A stretch of 64,000 bases of DNA from Flavobacterium sp. SUN052. GTDB lineage: Bacteria > Bacteroidota > Bacteroidia > Flavobacteriales > Flavobacteriaceae. The translations under genes were made by a program, and so were the position numbers. The notes beneath the pieces are model-generated. The model was given only the letters and a program-made list of their open reading frames with translations. It made no database searches and had not been told where the DNA came from. Below, in pieces: positions 19,060-27,749 of this stretch. Within the stretch, counting starts at the first letter, position 1, and every line of letters begins with the position of its first letter. The stretch is from the NCBI RefSeq assembly GCF_028867935.1, contig NZ_JAPQNS010000022.1, positions 1-64,000 of the forward strand, read 5' to 3'.

Positions 19060-19620
19060 TTATTGAACAACAGGAACCAGTAGCTTTTCCTGATAAGCTT
19101 GCGTAAAGGGCTGTAGTTGCCGCTCTAAGCTTTCAACCGGATTATTACGGTCAATTGGACGAATAGCTCGCCGGGTAGATCCACCGTAAACCGAGCCAAG
19201 CAGCCCCCCAACAGTTCCTAAACTCGCGGCAGATAGTGCAATAGAAACAACCTCCAGGATGGGCGACCGGAATCTATTTTGCCGACTGCTCCTGTACCCC
19301 AGATAACCACCCAGCAAAGCTCCCGCAGCGATACCGGTTCGAATTGATTGGCGATTGCCGGTGCGCTTAATCAATACCCAATCAACTTCTTTAAGCGGCA
19401 CAGAAGCCGACCGGATGTCGACACCTCGAAAATAAATCTGTTCTGCGGGAGAAAAATAGAGAACGCCTTTTTCAACATCATCGAGTGTGCCTTTTACGCG
19501 CCCTCCTGCTTTGAGATGAACAATTGCTTTGAATTGAGGGCGTTCGATAGACTGTCCTACTGCAGGAGAGAACAGGGCCAGCAACAGAAAAATAAGCAAC
19601 TGACCCGTGACAAAATTCAT
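19060..19620 (-). CDS. Unknown exported protein between nuoA and nuoB
   Basis: Not recognised. The 186-residue protein opens with a signal peptide (hydrophobic core [16 protein letters not shown]). A beta-rich segment with a Gly-rich turn follows ([17 protein letters not shown]), then two glycine-zipper-like hydrophobic stretches ([14 protein letters not shown] near 98 and [15 protein letters not shown] near 133). The C terminus is polar. It overlaps the end of nuoA by four bases (ATGA), so it is co-transcribed and probably coupled. The start of the AKAGG-like region resembles small secreted proteins that sense or bind substrates in other Bacteroidota, but I would not assign a function. A complex I assembly or lipid-associated role is only a guess from context. 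Confidence 0.75.
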   Translation of the reverse strand: MNFVTGQLLIFLLLALFSPAVGQSIERPQFKAIVHLKAGGRVKGTLDDVEKGVLYFSPAEQIYFRGVDIRSASVPLKEVDWVLIKRTGNRQSIRTGIAAGALLGGYLGYRSSRQNRFRSPILEVVSIALSAASLGTVGGLLGSVYGGSTRRAIRPIDRNNPVESLERQLQPFTQAYQEKLLVPVVQ

Positions 19621-20096
19621 GGCTTTGCTGATTGGCGGTACTTTTCGTTGACCCGGTCATACAGAGCCGGGGGCACTTTCGAATCGGAAGTCGGTTTCTG
19701 GGGTTGAGGTTTCACCCAATCCAGATAGCCCTTACCCCAAGCATAGGCGAGGCCCACCGCCAACAGCACCACAAAGAGGGTAGCTTCGGTAAGCGCAAAC
19801 CAGCCCCAACGACCATTCGTTTCAGCCAGCAATGCGCGCTGTCCAAACACGGTAGCCCAAGGGAACAGAAACACCAATTCGACGTCGAATAATACGAAAA
19901 TTAAAGCCACAACATAAAATCGGGCATTGAATTGTACGCTGGCGTTGCCAACTGGCTCCTCTCCCGACTCGTAAGTACTCAACTTATCTGCATTGGGTCG
20001 ACTTGGGCGCAATAAGCTGGCCACGAACAGCACTCCGCCAATGAAGGCAAAGGCCGCCACGATGAACAGAAAGATGATACCGAAGTCGGAGAGCAT
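19617..20096 (-). CDS. nuoA: NADH-quinone oxidoreductase subunit A
   Basis: Small membrane subunit of complex I at the junction of the arms. The 159-residue protein has three predicted transmembrane helices. The conserved loop between helices 1 and 2 ([11 protein letters not shown], then [26 protein letters not shown]) holds the NuoA signature with its acidic FDVE. The C-terminal extension after helix 3 (about 35 polar residues) is longer than in E. coli. First gene of nuoA-unknown-nuoB-nuoC. A porin-like gene ends 4 bp upstream, so the transcript may start further up. Confidence 0.93.
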   Translation of the reverse strand: MLSDFGIIFLFIVAAFAFIGGVLFVASLLRPSRPNADKLSTYESGEEPVGNASVQFNARFYVVALIFVLFDVELVFLFPWATVFGQRALLAETNGRWGWFALTEATLFVVLLAVGLAYAWGKGYLDWVKPQPQKPTSDSKVPPALYDRVNEKYRQSAKP

Positions 20097-20100
20097 GAGG

Positions 20101-20709
20101 CTATTTCTTCTTTTTGTAGAAATTGTATACCATCGATAGTTGCAACACCTGGTTGCGGTAGTTAACCGCTAACGCTGGATCAGAAGGTGGAGCTACATTG
20201 TTGAGGCCGTGAATGTAGCGAAGGTGCAAACTAAATTTGTCAAGCATATCCAGAAAATCGTAGTGCGCACCAAATACGATTCCAACATCATTACGCTTCC
20301 CCGGACCCGTTGCGGTGCCACTGTTGAGCGCGTAGCTGAATTCGGGCCCGACCTGAAGCGTAATACCTTCCGTCGGAATGTAACCTAGCAAAAGTGGGAC
20401 GCTGATGTATGCGTAGTTGTTTTTGGTAGTCACTTTACCACCAACCCGCACAGCCTGAAACGTGCCCCCTTTAGCGCTGTAAAGCAATTCGGGCTGCACC
20501 ACAAACCGGTTGTATCGAAACCGGTACATACCCCCTAGATGGTAGTCGATTTTCTGTTTCGGAATATTAGGTGTAATGCCTGATACCGTTAAACGGGTAA
20601 GTGATGGCCCAATTTTAATACCAAAATGGCTGGAAATTTTTGCCTCCTGGGCAACCGACAGGAATGGGCAGGCAAGCAAAAAGAAGACGAAAAGTCGAGA
20701 TATGCGCAT
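20101..20709 (-). CDS. Outer-membrane beta-barrel protein (porin-family / PorT-like)
   Basis: The 202-residue protein has a signal peptide ([18 protein letters not shown]). Alternating hydrophobic and polar strands follow, such as [36 protein letters not shown] and VGPEFSYAL. It ends in an aromatic-containing strand ([12 protein letters not shown]). This is the outer membrane beta-barrel domain pattern frequent in Bacteroidota. The specific role is unknown. It lies 4 bp upstream of nuoA on the same strand. Confidence 0.78.
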   Translation of the reverse strand: MRISRLFVFFLLACPFLSVAQEAKISSHFGIKIGPSLTRLTVSGITPNIPKQKIDYHLGGMYRFRYNRFVVQPELLYSAKGGTFQAVRVGGKVTTKNNYAYISVPLLLGYIPTEGITLQVGPEFSYALNSGTATGPGKRNDVGIVFGAHYDFLDMLDKFSLHLRYIHGLNNVAPPSDPALAVNYRNQVLQLSMVYNFYKKKK

Positions 20710-20792
20710 GAAAACAGGATTTGTCCGCTTAGCGGGAAAGGCAACGTACCTTTCTGTAACGTGAAGTCGAGCGCAAAATTGGTTAAAAAAAC

Positions 20793-21350
20793 TTAATTCA
20801 AACGAGGATCGACTGGGTAGTTGGCCATTGCCTTAAACTCGCCCCCCATGCTTTTAAGCACACCACGCCAAAATTGGTCGGCGGGCGTCTCGAAAAGAAA
20901 TTCCGCTTCGCTCTTGGCAATGATCCAGGCTTTCTCGGCTAACTCGCTATCCAGCTGACCCTCGTTCCAGCCCGAATAACCCACAAAAAAACGAATGTCA
21001 GCCTCAGGTAGGGTGCCAATATTGACGGCTTGTTTTACCTGTTCAAAATTGCCACTCCAGTATAACCCTTCTCCTACTCGGATTGACCCGTCGATCAAAT
21101 CGGGACGGCGGTGCAGATAATGAAGCGTATTTTGCTGAACAGGGCCACCCAAAAACAGTGGATAATCAGCATATACATCCTCAATAACGTCGCTCAGATG
21201 CAGGTTAGTTGTTTGATTCAGAACCAAGCCAAAAGTTCCCTCGCTACTATGCTCGCACACCAAGACTACACTCCGCTCAAAATTAGTGTCGCTGAGATAG
21301 GGTTCGGCAATCAATAGACTTCCGTTAGTTACAGTTGATGTCTTTTTCAT
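20793..21350 (-). CDS. YqgE/AlgH family protein
   Basis: Member of the UPF0301 (YqgE/AlgH) family, a cytosolic fold of unclear biochemical role. The 185-residue protein shows the family opening NGSLLIAEPYLSDTNFERSVVLVCEH, then GTFGLVLNQTT, FLGGPVQQNTLHYLH, and FVGYSGWNEGQLDSELAEKAW. Length is normal. It stands alone on the minus strand, with FolK and a TspO-like gene upstream. Confidence 0.92.
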   Translation of the reverse strand: MKKTSTVTNGSLLIAEPYLSDTNFERSVVLVCEHSSEGTFGLVLNQTTNLHLSDVIEDVYADYPLFLGGPVQQNTLHYLHRRPDLIDGSIRVGEGLYWSGNFEQVKQAVNIGTLPEADIRFFVGYSGWNEGQLDSELAEKAWIIAKSEAEFLFETPADQFWRGVLKSMGGEFKAMANYPVDPRLN

Positions 21351-21417
21351 GGTTCGAGCGGTCTAATGCGTAAACTACGAAAAACCCCGATATTGGGTTT
21401 TTGAAAAAAACGAAAAT

Positions 21418-21909
21418 TTAGCCAACGCTCGTATCAAATGGCTTTACAAGGCCTAAATCTCTACAATCCCGTAGCATTTTGGCATTAGTCTTTCCAAGTA
21501 CTGGGTGCACAAAATCCGGCGCAATCTCACACAAAGGCACCAGCACAAACCGCCGTTCGTACAGGAGTGGGTGGGGCAGCGTCAGTCGTTCCGTTTGCAG
21601 AATAAGATCGTCGTAATAAAGTAAATCAATATCGATCAAACGTGCCCCCCAACGATCGAGCCGAACCCGGCCAAGGCTCTGTTCAATTGACTGGGTGTGG
21701 GTTAGAACATCCTCAGGGGAGAAAGTTGTCTGAAGTTCCAGAACTTGATTCAGATAGGGCGGTTGGTCGGTGACTCCCCAGGGAGATGTTTCGTACAGCA
21801 TCGACTCATTCACTAATGCACCCACCGACGCGATCAACTGCTTTTTAGCTTGTTCCAGCGTCTGGAAACGATCGCCGAGGTTAGCGCCGAGCAGGAGGAA
21901 CAGCCGCAT
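21418..21909 (-). CDS. folK: 2-amino-4-hydroxy-6-hydroxymethyldihydropteridine pyrophosphokinase
   Basis: Transfers pyrophosphate from ATP to the pterin in folate biosynthesis. HPPK marks are present in 163 residues: LLLGANLGDRFQTLEQA at the N terminus, YETSPWGVTDQPPYLNQV, LGRVRLDRWGARLIDIDLLYYDD (the metal-binding DxD) and LPHPLLYERRFVLVPL. The start overlaps the end of the TspO-like gene by 29 bp, so the two are co-transcribed. Confidence 0.94.
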   Translation of the reverse strand: MRLFLLLGANLGDRFQTLEQAKKQLIASVGALVNESMLYETSPWGVTDQPPYLNQVLELQTTFSPEDVLTHTQSIEQSLGRVRLDRWGARLIDIDLLYYDDLILQTERLTLPHPLLYERRFVLVPLCEIAPDFVHPVLGKTNAKMLRDCRDLGLVKPFDTSVG

Positions 21910-22660
21910 AATTCGTATTTTGAGTCAACAGAGCAAAACCGGCCAGTATAACAGCGATTGCGACGCCCGCCCAGGCAAACGAGGGTACATACGCAACATC
22001 TTTCTGAGCCACGGCAATGGCAGCATACGCCCAGGCAAATACTAATATATACCCTGCACTACGATACCGATTAAACAGAAACACGCCTACCAGAAAAGCG
22101 ATCACCAGTACAGCGGCTCCCCAACCATATTCGGGCAACATACTCAGGTCAAATTCAGTCGCTTTCAAAAAAACTGCCACGTTCAGAATTGTTGCTACTG
22201 TAAGCCAGCCGAAGTAGATAGAAAAAGGGAGTCGTGCCAGCCAGATTTCGCGCCGACGTACAAATTCTCGCCCAATTCGAAGCCGATCCATCACCAACAA
22301 CAGGCTTATGAACATCACCAAAATGACCACCAGCGCCAGTCCAATTCGATCATTATTGAAGATTGGACTCCAGATGGCGTTGCAAAAGGCATTTAGAATT
22401 ACCCACGGCCCAGCTGCCCGGAAACGTGGATTTTCACGCTGAGAGGGTAAGGCTTGAAAAACGGCGAAGGCAAGAAGGCCCAGAAAAATAACACCCCAAA
22501 TAGCAAACGCGTAACCAGCGGGCGTAATTAGCGTCTGGTACTTTCGTGAAATGTCAGCGTTGGTTGTTTCTGCAAATACGCGGACATTGGAAAGGTAGTT
22601 CATCACGATCAGACTGATGATCGAGAACACAATAAGAAATTGGCGAAGGCGGTCTGACAT
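21881..22660 (-). CDS. TspO/MBR-like tryptophan-rich membrane protein
   Basis: A polytopic inner-membrane protein of 259 residues with seven or so hydrophobic segments. Within it are family hallmarks such as ITPAGYAFAIWGVIFLGLLAFAVFQA, the FNNDRIGLALVVILVMF segment and PFSIYFGWLTVATILNVAVFL. The TspO family binds tetrapyrroles or cholesterol-like ligands, and this larger version is annotated in many genomes as tryptophan-rich sensory protein. Any link with the bacteriophytochrome operon further right is unproven. It overlaps folK. Confidence 0.75.
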   Translation of the reverse strand: MSDRLRQFLIVFSIISLIVMNYLSNVRVFAETTNADISRKYQTLITPAGYAFAIWGVIFLGLLAFAVFQALPSQRENPRFRAAGPWVILNAFCNAIWSPIFNNDRIGLALVVILVMFISLLLVMDRLRIGREFVRRREIWLARLPFSIYFGWLTVATILNVAVFLKATEFDLSMLPEYGWGAAVLVIAFLVGVFLFNRYRSAGYILVFAWAYAAIAVAQKDVAYVPSFAWAGVAIAVILAGFALLTQNTNYAAVPPARR

Positions 22661-22695
22661 GGTGAATAAGGGCGGCTTTGTTACGATAATTCGTT

Positions 22696-22810
22696 GCTGA
22701 CATAAAAGGCTTCGACTCCGCTCAGCCTGACAGCCAACTTGATTCTGATTACTTAACCAGTACCAAGGCGAATTGTCAGGCTGAGCGGAGTCGAAGCCCT
22801 TCGCGTCAGC
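22696..22810. repeat. REP-like intergenic inverted repeat
   Basis: A 25-bp perfect inverted repeat has arms at 22708-22732 and 22774-22798, beginning GGCTTCGACTCCGCTCAGCC on the left arm. The 41-nt spacer is A/T-rich. Outer arms GCTGAC (22696) and GTCAGC (22805) add a weaker symmetry. Sequences of this type (CTTCGACTCCGCTCAGCCTGAC) are frequent as dispersed short repeats in bacterial genomes. It sits between two minus-strand genes and may act as a terminator of the OmpA gene's neighbour or as a mobile REP element. Confidence 0.8.
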
Positions 22811-22827
22811 TAATATACACCTAACTC

Positions 22828-24828
22828 TTAATACTCTAGAATCTTGAATTCGGTTCGGCGATTGCGCTGATGTTCTTCCTCCGTTTTGGCATTTTTCACA
22901 ATCAGCACCGTTTCACCATATCCCTTAGCGGTCATCCGGCTGGCATCAATGCCCTTTGAGACGATGTACTCAACGGCAGACCGGGCGCGGTTTTGCGACA
23001 GTTTAAGGTTGTATGAATCCGTGTCACGCACGTCGGTGTGCGACCCAAGTTCGATACGGAGCGTTGGGTTATCTTTCAGAACAGTTACCAATTTATCCAG
23101 TTCCTGAGCCGCATCGGGGCGGATATCAAACTTGTTCAAATCGTAATAAATATTGTCGAGCACGAACGTCTTGTTAAGCTCAACCTTATCTAACAGCAAG
23201 GCTACGTTGAATGTAGTATCAGTTTCAGCTTTTTTCAGGAATACCTGCGGAATGCTGCGTCCCTGCATCGTAAATGGCTCACGACGGGTTAAATAACCCT
23301 TCCGTTCAGCTACAATTGAGTATTCTTTACCCTCTTGTAGTGGATATTTTCCAAATGTACCAGGCCGACCAGTTGTTACTTCAGCCACAGTTTCACCACT
23401 GCCTTCCTCAACTATGCGCACCTTTGCCGAATCCAGAGCTGCGGGGGTTGGTTCGTTGGCCGAAACGGTTCCAGCCAGAAAATAGCGGACAATTTTGGGT
23501 GCGTTCGGATTGTTGGGGTTGTTCGGATCATTAGGGTCCTTCTGAGCGATTGGGGTATCCGTTGGGTTCGTCGAACCGAAGTAATATAGATCGTCGTCAC
23601 CTTTACCCCCTGCTCGGTTTGAGGCCAGAAAACCTTTGTCGGTATCCAGCAGCACATAGCCAAAATCATCAGCGGGTGAGTTGATTGGTTGACCCATATT
23701 TTCAACCCGAATCACGCCCTGCGAACGCGTTGCCACAAACACATCCAGTTTACCTAAACCGGGGTGTCCATCAGACGAAAAATACAGCTTGCCATCGGGA
23801 GCTACAAAAGGGAACATCTCGTTACCCGGTGTGTTGATGTCGCGGCCCATGTTTACAGGACGAGAGAACCGCCCCGATGCATCCATGTTGGTGCGATACA
23901 GGTCGATACCACCAACACTATTGGCCCGGTTAGATGCAAAATAAAGCGTTTTGCCATCAGCCGAGAATGCTGGTGAACCATCCCAGGCGGTTGAATCGCT
24001 GATAGGTAAGCGTTGCGGCTCACTCCACGTATCGCCAGTCAACCGACTGATATACAAATCAACATCAAGACCACCTTTGCGTTTTCCGTTGTTACCACGC
24101 GCAAAGATCATAGCCTTTCCATCTTTCGTAAACGCAGGCGTTCCTTCGTTCACATCAACCTGAAATACATTATTGCTGAAGGTTTGAGCAGCGTTGCCCG
24201 TTTCATCAGGATTCTGATTGAGCTTCACTCTGTAAAGCCCCAGCATGGGCAAACCGTTGTTTTTATACACAACATCTTTACGCGATGCAGTAAAAATCAA
24301 CTCCTCACCTCGGATAACCGGCGCGAACTCCGAACCGGGCGAATTCACGTTCGCCATGTTTTTCAGTACGATGTCGGTTTTTTTTGCCGCAATAGCATCC
24401 ACCGCCCGGAGCGTTCCGAGCTCCCGTTGTGCCTTATCGAGGTTTACCTTGTTGGTTGGCTTACTATCCAGATACTGTTGTAGCTGGGTCAGGGCCTCCG
24501 CATATTTGCCTTCGGCTTTCAGTGCGTAGGCATAGTTCAGACGAACATCCGGCTCTATCGTTCCAGCATCGATGGATTTTTGATAAAACGGAGCGGCTTC
24601 GGCAAAGCGATTAGAAAGCCGATACGCTTCAGCCGTATAATAGTTGAGTCGTTTCGGGTCAATATCGCCCTTGGCTGCTTTATCAAACTGAGTCAGGGCC
24701 AGATTATATTCCCCTACGTCGTAATGACGAACTCCTTTTTTGTACGCCACCATTGCCGAGTTACAGCCCGAAAGTCCGACTGCCAACCCAAGCATCACAA
24801 GCAGTGAAGAGGAAGTACTAATTTTCAT
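22828..24828 (-). CDS. OmpA-family lipoprotein with TPR, PD40 propeller and carboxypeptidase-regulatory-like domains
   Basis: The 666-residue protein starts with a lipobox (VGLSGCNS, lipidated C22). It continues with TPR repeats (about 25-130) and WD40-like PD40 repeats (about 155-405; several units of the type SADGKTLYFASNRANS). After a low-complexity Pro/Asn linker comes a regulatory-like beta domain (about 445-535), then a C-terminal OmpA domain (about 555-666; IELGSHTDVRDTDSYNLKLS). The OmpA domain binds peptidoglycan. The same architecture is found in PorE of the type IX secretion system. Whether this is PorE or a paralogue cannot be told, because no other por genes are nearby. Confidence 0.88.
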   Translation of the reverse strand: MKISTSSSLLVMLGLAVGLSGCNSAMVAYKKGVRHYDVGEYNLALTQFDKAAKGDIDPKRLNYYTAEAYRLSNRFAEAAPFYQKSIDAGTIEPDVRLNYAYALKAEGKYAEALTQLQQYLDSKPTNKVNLDKAQRELGTLRAVDAIAAKKTDIVLKNMANVNSPGSEFAPVIRGEELIFTASRKDVVYKNNGLPMLGLYRVKLNQNPDETGNAAQTFSNNVFQVDVNEGTPAFTKDGKAMIFARGNNGKRKGGLDVDLYISRLTGDTWSEPQRLPISDSTAWDGSPAFSADGKTLYFASNRANSVGGIDLYRTNMDASGRFSRPVNMGRDINTPGNEMFPFVAPDGKLYFSSDGHPGLGKLDVFVATRSQGVIRVENMGQPINSPADDFGYVLLDTDKGFLASNRAGGKGDDDLYYFGSTNPTDTPIAQKDPNDPNNPNNPNAPKIVRYFLAGTVSANEPTPAALDSAKVRIVEEGSGETVAEVTTGRPGTFGKYPLQEGKEYSIVAERKGYLTRREPFTMQGRSIPQVFLKKAETDTTFNVALLLDKVELNKTFVLDNIYYDLNKFDIRPDAAQELDKLVTVLKDNPTLRIELGSHTDVRDTDSYNLKLSQNRARSAVEYIVSKGIDASRMTAKGYGETVLIVKNAKTEEEHQRNRRTEFKILEY

Positions 24829-24986
24829 GTCGTTTAGAGAAAAAAGCTACCTTTTGCCCAAGGTAAACAAAATTGGACAGATGCGCGGTTCGCCGTCGCG
24901 ATTTCAGCGCCTTATTTTAAACGAGAAATAGACGTAGGATATTGGACGCAGGACACTGGATTTTAGCCGTTAATGCATCGAGAAGC

Positions 24987-25526
24987 TTACACCTCTATCA
25001 TCCGGTCCAACGCTTCCTCAACCGTATCGGCCACAATCAGTATATCCCGATTTTCCTGTTTCAAAAACCCGTCTTCAACCATCCGGTCGAGTTGCTTGAG
25101 CATTAGATCGTAGTAGCCGTTTGTGTTGATTACAGCCACAGGGCCGTCGTACAACTTAAGTTGCCGCCAGGCCAGAATCTCGAACAATTCATCGAGCGTG
25201 CCGTAACCACCCGCCAAAGCAATGACGCCTTTGGCCAGCGTCACCATTTTGAACTTACGCTCATGCATGGTCTCTACAAAATGCAGTTCAGTGAGCGTTT
25301 GGTGAGCCACTTCCAGCTCGGCCAGAAAGTTAGGAATTACCCCGGTCACCTCACCTCCGTTCAGGAGAACAGTACTGGCAACAGTGCCCATCAAGCCAAA
25401 ACCACCCCCACCGTAAATCAGGCGGATGTTACGTTCAGCTAATGCCCGGCCTAGCTCTTCGGCTACTTCTGTATAAATTGGATTGGTTCCGGGACTGGAA
25501 CCGCAGTAAACAACAAGGCTTTGCAT
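24987..25526 (-). CDS. LOG family protein (cytokinin riboside monophosphate phosphoribohydrolase-like)
   Basis: A 179-residue Rossmann-fold protein of the LOG group. These enzymes cleave the N-glycosidic bond of nucleoside 5'-monophosphates (AMP and cytokinin nucleotides). Motifs seen are VYCGSSPGTNP near the start, IYGGGGFGLMG, and ALAGGYGTLDELFE. The last is the catalytic PGGxGTxxE motif with Ala in place of the first Pro. It follows mpl by four bases on the same strand, so the two form an operon. Confidence 0.9.
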   Translation of the reverse strand: MQSLVVYCGSSPGTNPIYTEVAEELGRALAERNIRLIYGGGGFGLMGTVASTVLLNGGEVTGVIPNFLAELEVAHQTLTELHFVETMHERKFKMVTLAKGVIALAGGYGTLDELFEILAWRQLKLYDGPVAVINTNGYYDLMLKQLDRMVEDGFLKQENRDILIVADTVEEALDRMIEV

Positions 25527-25529
25527 AAT

Positions 25530-26894
25530 TTAAACAAGAAATGAATAGTGGCCATTAAGTAATCCTCCAAACGTTCCCGAACTCATTAACAGCATGACAC
25601 CTACCTGTTCACGTTGAGCATCCAGAAATGCCTTTAGCTCATCTGTTTCCGTGAAAACATAGAGATTCGGTTGGTCAAAAGCCCCTTTTACATCCTCAAT
25701 GGAAATGGGTTCAAGGCGTTTGATGGCTAACGTATGGGTATTGAAATATACCACAGCTACATCGGCGGCTGCCAGTTTGTTTTTGTATTGACTTATAAAC
25801 TCTTTGTTCAAACTACTAAAAGTGTGTAGCTCAACAGCTGCCAATAATTTCCGATCGGGAAACTGAGCTTTTACGGCCTCGGTTGTTGCTTCGACCTTGG
25901 AGGGTGCGTGAGCAAAATCCCGATAAACGATCAACTCCGGCGTTTCTGACAATTTTTCGAGCCGCTTCGACGCGCCTTTAAAGCTGCTGATGGCTTCGTA
26001 GAACATCGCTTCTGTAATGCCAAGTCGGTCGCAAACGGCCATGGCACCAGCAATGTTTTTCATATTGTGCTCCCCAAATACCAGCACCGGTATTTCGCTG
26101 CCATCTTTGGCAATCAACACGGTTTTACCATCACGAATCTGGTGCGGATGGATCCCGTAGGGCACTTTCGCCACGTCGGGACGATCTTTTTGACCCACCA
26201 CATCGAGCATATCGTCAGTTTCGTCGAAGACCAGTATTCCTCCTCGGGGCATGGCATCAGCCAGCATCTCAAACTGATCAACATACAAATCCCAGGTTGG
26301 GTAAATGTTGACGTGATCCCAGGCTATACCGCTGATAAGGGCGATATGGGGTTGATAATGAATGAACTTAGGCTTCGAGTCAATGGGTGAAGTTGCGTAT
26401 TCATCGCCCTCAATCACGACTACTGGAGCTTCGGACGTTAATTTCACCATCGTCTCGAATCCTTCTACCTGTGCCCCCACCAGATAGTCGAACAGGCGAT
26501 TGTGAAACTGCAACACATGCATAATCATCGAGGTGATAGTCGTTTTGCCGTGACTACCGGCAATCACCACTCGCTGTTTCTGCTGACTTTGCTGGAAAAC
26601 ATATTCAGGGTACGAATAAATGGGAAGGCCCAGCTCCTGCGCCCGCGCCAACTCAGGGTTGTCTTTGCGGGCGTGCATACCCAGAATCACACACGACAGC
26701 CCGCTATGTATTCGATCTGGAAACCAGCCCATTTCGGTGGGCAATAACCCTTGCTGTTCCAGCCGGGTATACGATGGTTCATAGATTTCGTCGTCGGAAC
26801 CCGAAATGGTGTGGCCTTGCTTATGAAGGGCAATGGCCAAATTGTGCATGGCGCTGCCGCCAATAGAAATAAAGTGAATAGCCTGGAGCGTCAT
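25530..26894 (-). CDS. mpl: UDP-N-acetylmuramate--tripeptide ligase (Mpl-type murein recycling ligase)
   Basis: Joins recycled L-Ala-gamma-D-Glu-meso-DAP tripeptide to UDP-N-acetylmuramic acid, saving cell-wall material. The protein of 454 residues from ATG 26894 has the Mur ligase layout: a Rossmann N-terminal domain (HFISIGGSAMHNLA), the ATP-binding loop VIAGSHGKTTITSM, the central VVIEGDEYATSPIDSKPKF and AWDHVNIYPTWDLY, and a C-terminal domain with DFAHAPSKVEATTEA. The IGGSAMHNLA opening is the Mpl form. I did not use the longer frame to 26975. Transcription is probably from a divergent promoter at 26924-26956. Confidence 0.91.
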   Translation of the reverse strand: MTLQAIHFISIGGSAMHNLAIALHKQGHTISGSDDEIYEPSYTRLEQQGLLPTEMGWFPDRIHSGLSCVILGMHARKDNPELARAQELGLPIYSYPEYVFQQSQQKQRVVIAGSHGKTTITSMIMHVLQFHNRLFDYLVGAQVEGFETMVKLTSEAPVVVIEGDEYATSPIDSKPKFIHYQPHIALISGIAWDHVNIYPTWDLYVDQFEMLADAMPRGGILVFDETDDMLDVVGQKDRPDVAKVPYGIHPHQIRDGKTVLIAKDGSEIPVLVFGEHNMKNIAGAMAVCDRLGITEAMFYEAISSFKGASKRLEKLSETPELIVYRDFAHAPSKVEATTEAVKAQFPDRKLLAAVELHTFSSLNKEFISQYKNKLAAADVAVVYFNTHTLAIKRLEPISIEDVKGAFDQPNLYVFTETDELKAFLDAQREQVGVMLLMSSGTFGGLLNGHYSFLV

Positions 26895-26923
26895 GCGCTG
26901 GTAATTACATCTGAAAAGTTGGG

Positions 26924-26956
26924 CAAAAGTAGGTGTTGTTTTTTGTTTGTGGGCAA
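26924..26956 (-). promoter_or_regulatory. Likely mpl promoter
   Basis: The minus strand has TTG (26956-26954) and TACTTTTG (26931-26924) separated by 22 nt, matching the Bacteroidota -33/-7 pattern. This is 30 nt upstream of the mpl start. The divergent deaminase gene begins at 26978, so the two promoters share this region. Confidence 0.5.
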
Positions 26957-26977
26957 AAGGGTAGTTTGCGGCCAATT

Positions 26978-27409
26978 ATGATTTCCGATAACCACAATTT
27001 TTTTCTGGATCGCTGCCGGCAGTTAGCTCTCCAAGCGGCTCAGGCAGGCAACCCGCCCGTCGGTGCCCTAATGGTCCGTCAGGGGCAGATCATCAGCGAA
27101 GCGGCTGAAACTGCCCGAACCGAGAACGACATCACGGGCCACGCTGAGCTACTTGTTCTTCGTGATGCCGCCCGCCAACTCAACAAAACCGATTTGTCGG
27201 ATTGTGTACTTTACTCAACGCACGAACCGTGTGTGATGTGTGCCTATGCCATTCGGTTTCATCGCATTCCCGAAGTAGTGTTTCAGCATACTGTTACCTG
27301 GCTAGGCGGTTACTCGTCGGCCTTTCCCATTCTGACCACTACCGATGTTCCAGCCCACTGGTCGGAGCCGCCCATAGTTCGTGTTATAGCCGATCCGATT
27401 TCCAGCTGA
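26978..27409 (+). CDS. Nucleoside/cytosine-type deaminase (zinc-dependent, TadA-like)
   Basis: A cytidine-deaminase-fold zinc enzyme of 143 residues. The active-site HAE (in TGHAELLVLRDA) and PCVMC (HEPCVMCAYAIRF) motifs are intact: one His and two Cys bind zinc, and Glu acts as the proton shuttle. Substrate could be a free base or nucleoside, guanine, or tRNA adenosine; sequence alone does not decide, and the tRNA adenosine deaminase usually carries further basic motifs not obvious here. I chose ATG 26978, because the longer frame reads into promoter DNA. It is divergent from mpl. Confidence 0.85.
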   Translation: MISDNHNFFLDRCRQLALQAAQAGNPPVGALMVRQGQIISEAAETARTENDITGHAELLVLRDAARQLNKTDLSDCVLYSTHEPCVMCAYAIRFHRIPEVVFQHTVTWLGGYSSAFPILTTTDVPAHWSEPPIVRVIADPISS

Positions 27410-27530
27410 AAGTGATTCATTTCGTTGGTTTCTTGGTACTTCGAATCAAGAAATGGTTTTAAATGTTACTACATAACAACTGTCTATGTAAAATAGCTTA
27501 TTTTTAGCATGATCAAAGTTTGTGTACACC

Positions 27531-27749
27531 ATGCAATCACTCCTAATTACCCCAAAAGACCAGGCCGAGTTGGATTTGCTCTCTGACTTATTGACGCGAC
27601 TCAATATTGCTACAACCGTTGTGGAGAACGACAAGGCTACAGGCTCAGAAAAGAAACCTAACCGGATTCGAGCTTTACGTGGAAGCATCAAAGGTCCGGC
27701 AGCTGATAACCTGAACGAACATCTAAAGAAAATTAGAAACGAGTGGTAA
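27531..27749 (+). CDS. Antitoxin of VapBC-like toxin-antitoxin pair
   Basis: A 72-residue protein. Its C-terminal half has the pattern RALRGSIKGPAADNLNEHLKKIRNEW, which resembles the toxin-binding tail of small Bacteroidota antitoxins (G-S-x-K-G followed by a Leu/Lys helix ending in EW). The N terminus (MQSLLITPKDQAELDLLSDLL) is likely the dimerisation or DNA-binding part. It ends overlapping the toxin start by 7 bp, the usual order antitoxin first. I chose ATG 27531; a GTG at 27522 adds three codons. Confidence 0.75.
   Translation: MQSLLITPKDQAELDLLSDLLTRLNIATTVVENDKATGSEKKPNRIRALRGSIKGPAADNLNEHLKKIRNEW

Noticed and set aside
22696..22810. Insertion sequence or transposon at the palindrome
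   Set aside because: There is no transposase frame, no target duplication and the unit is only 115 bp.
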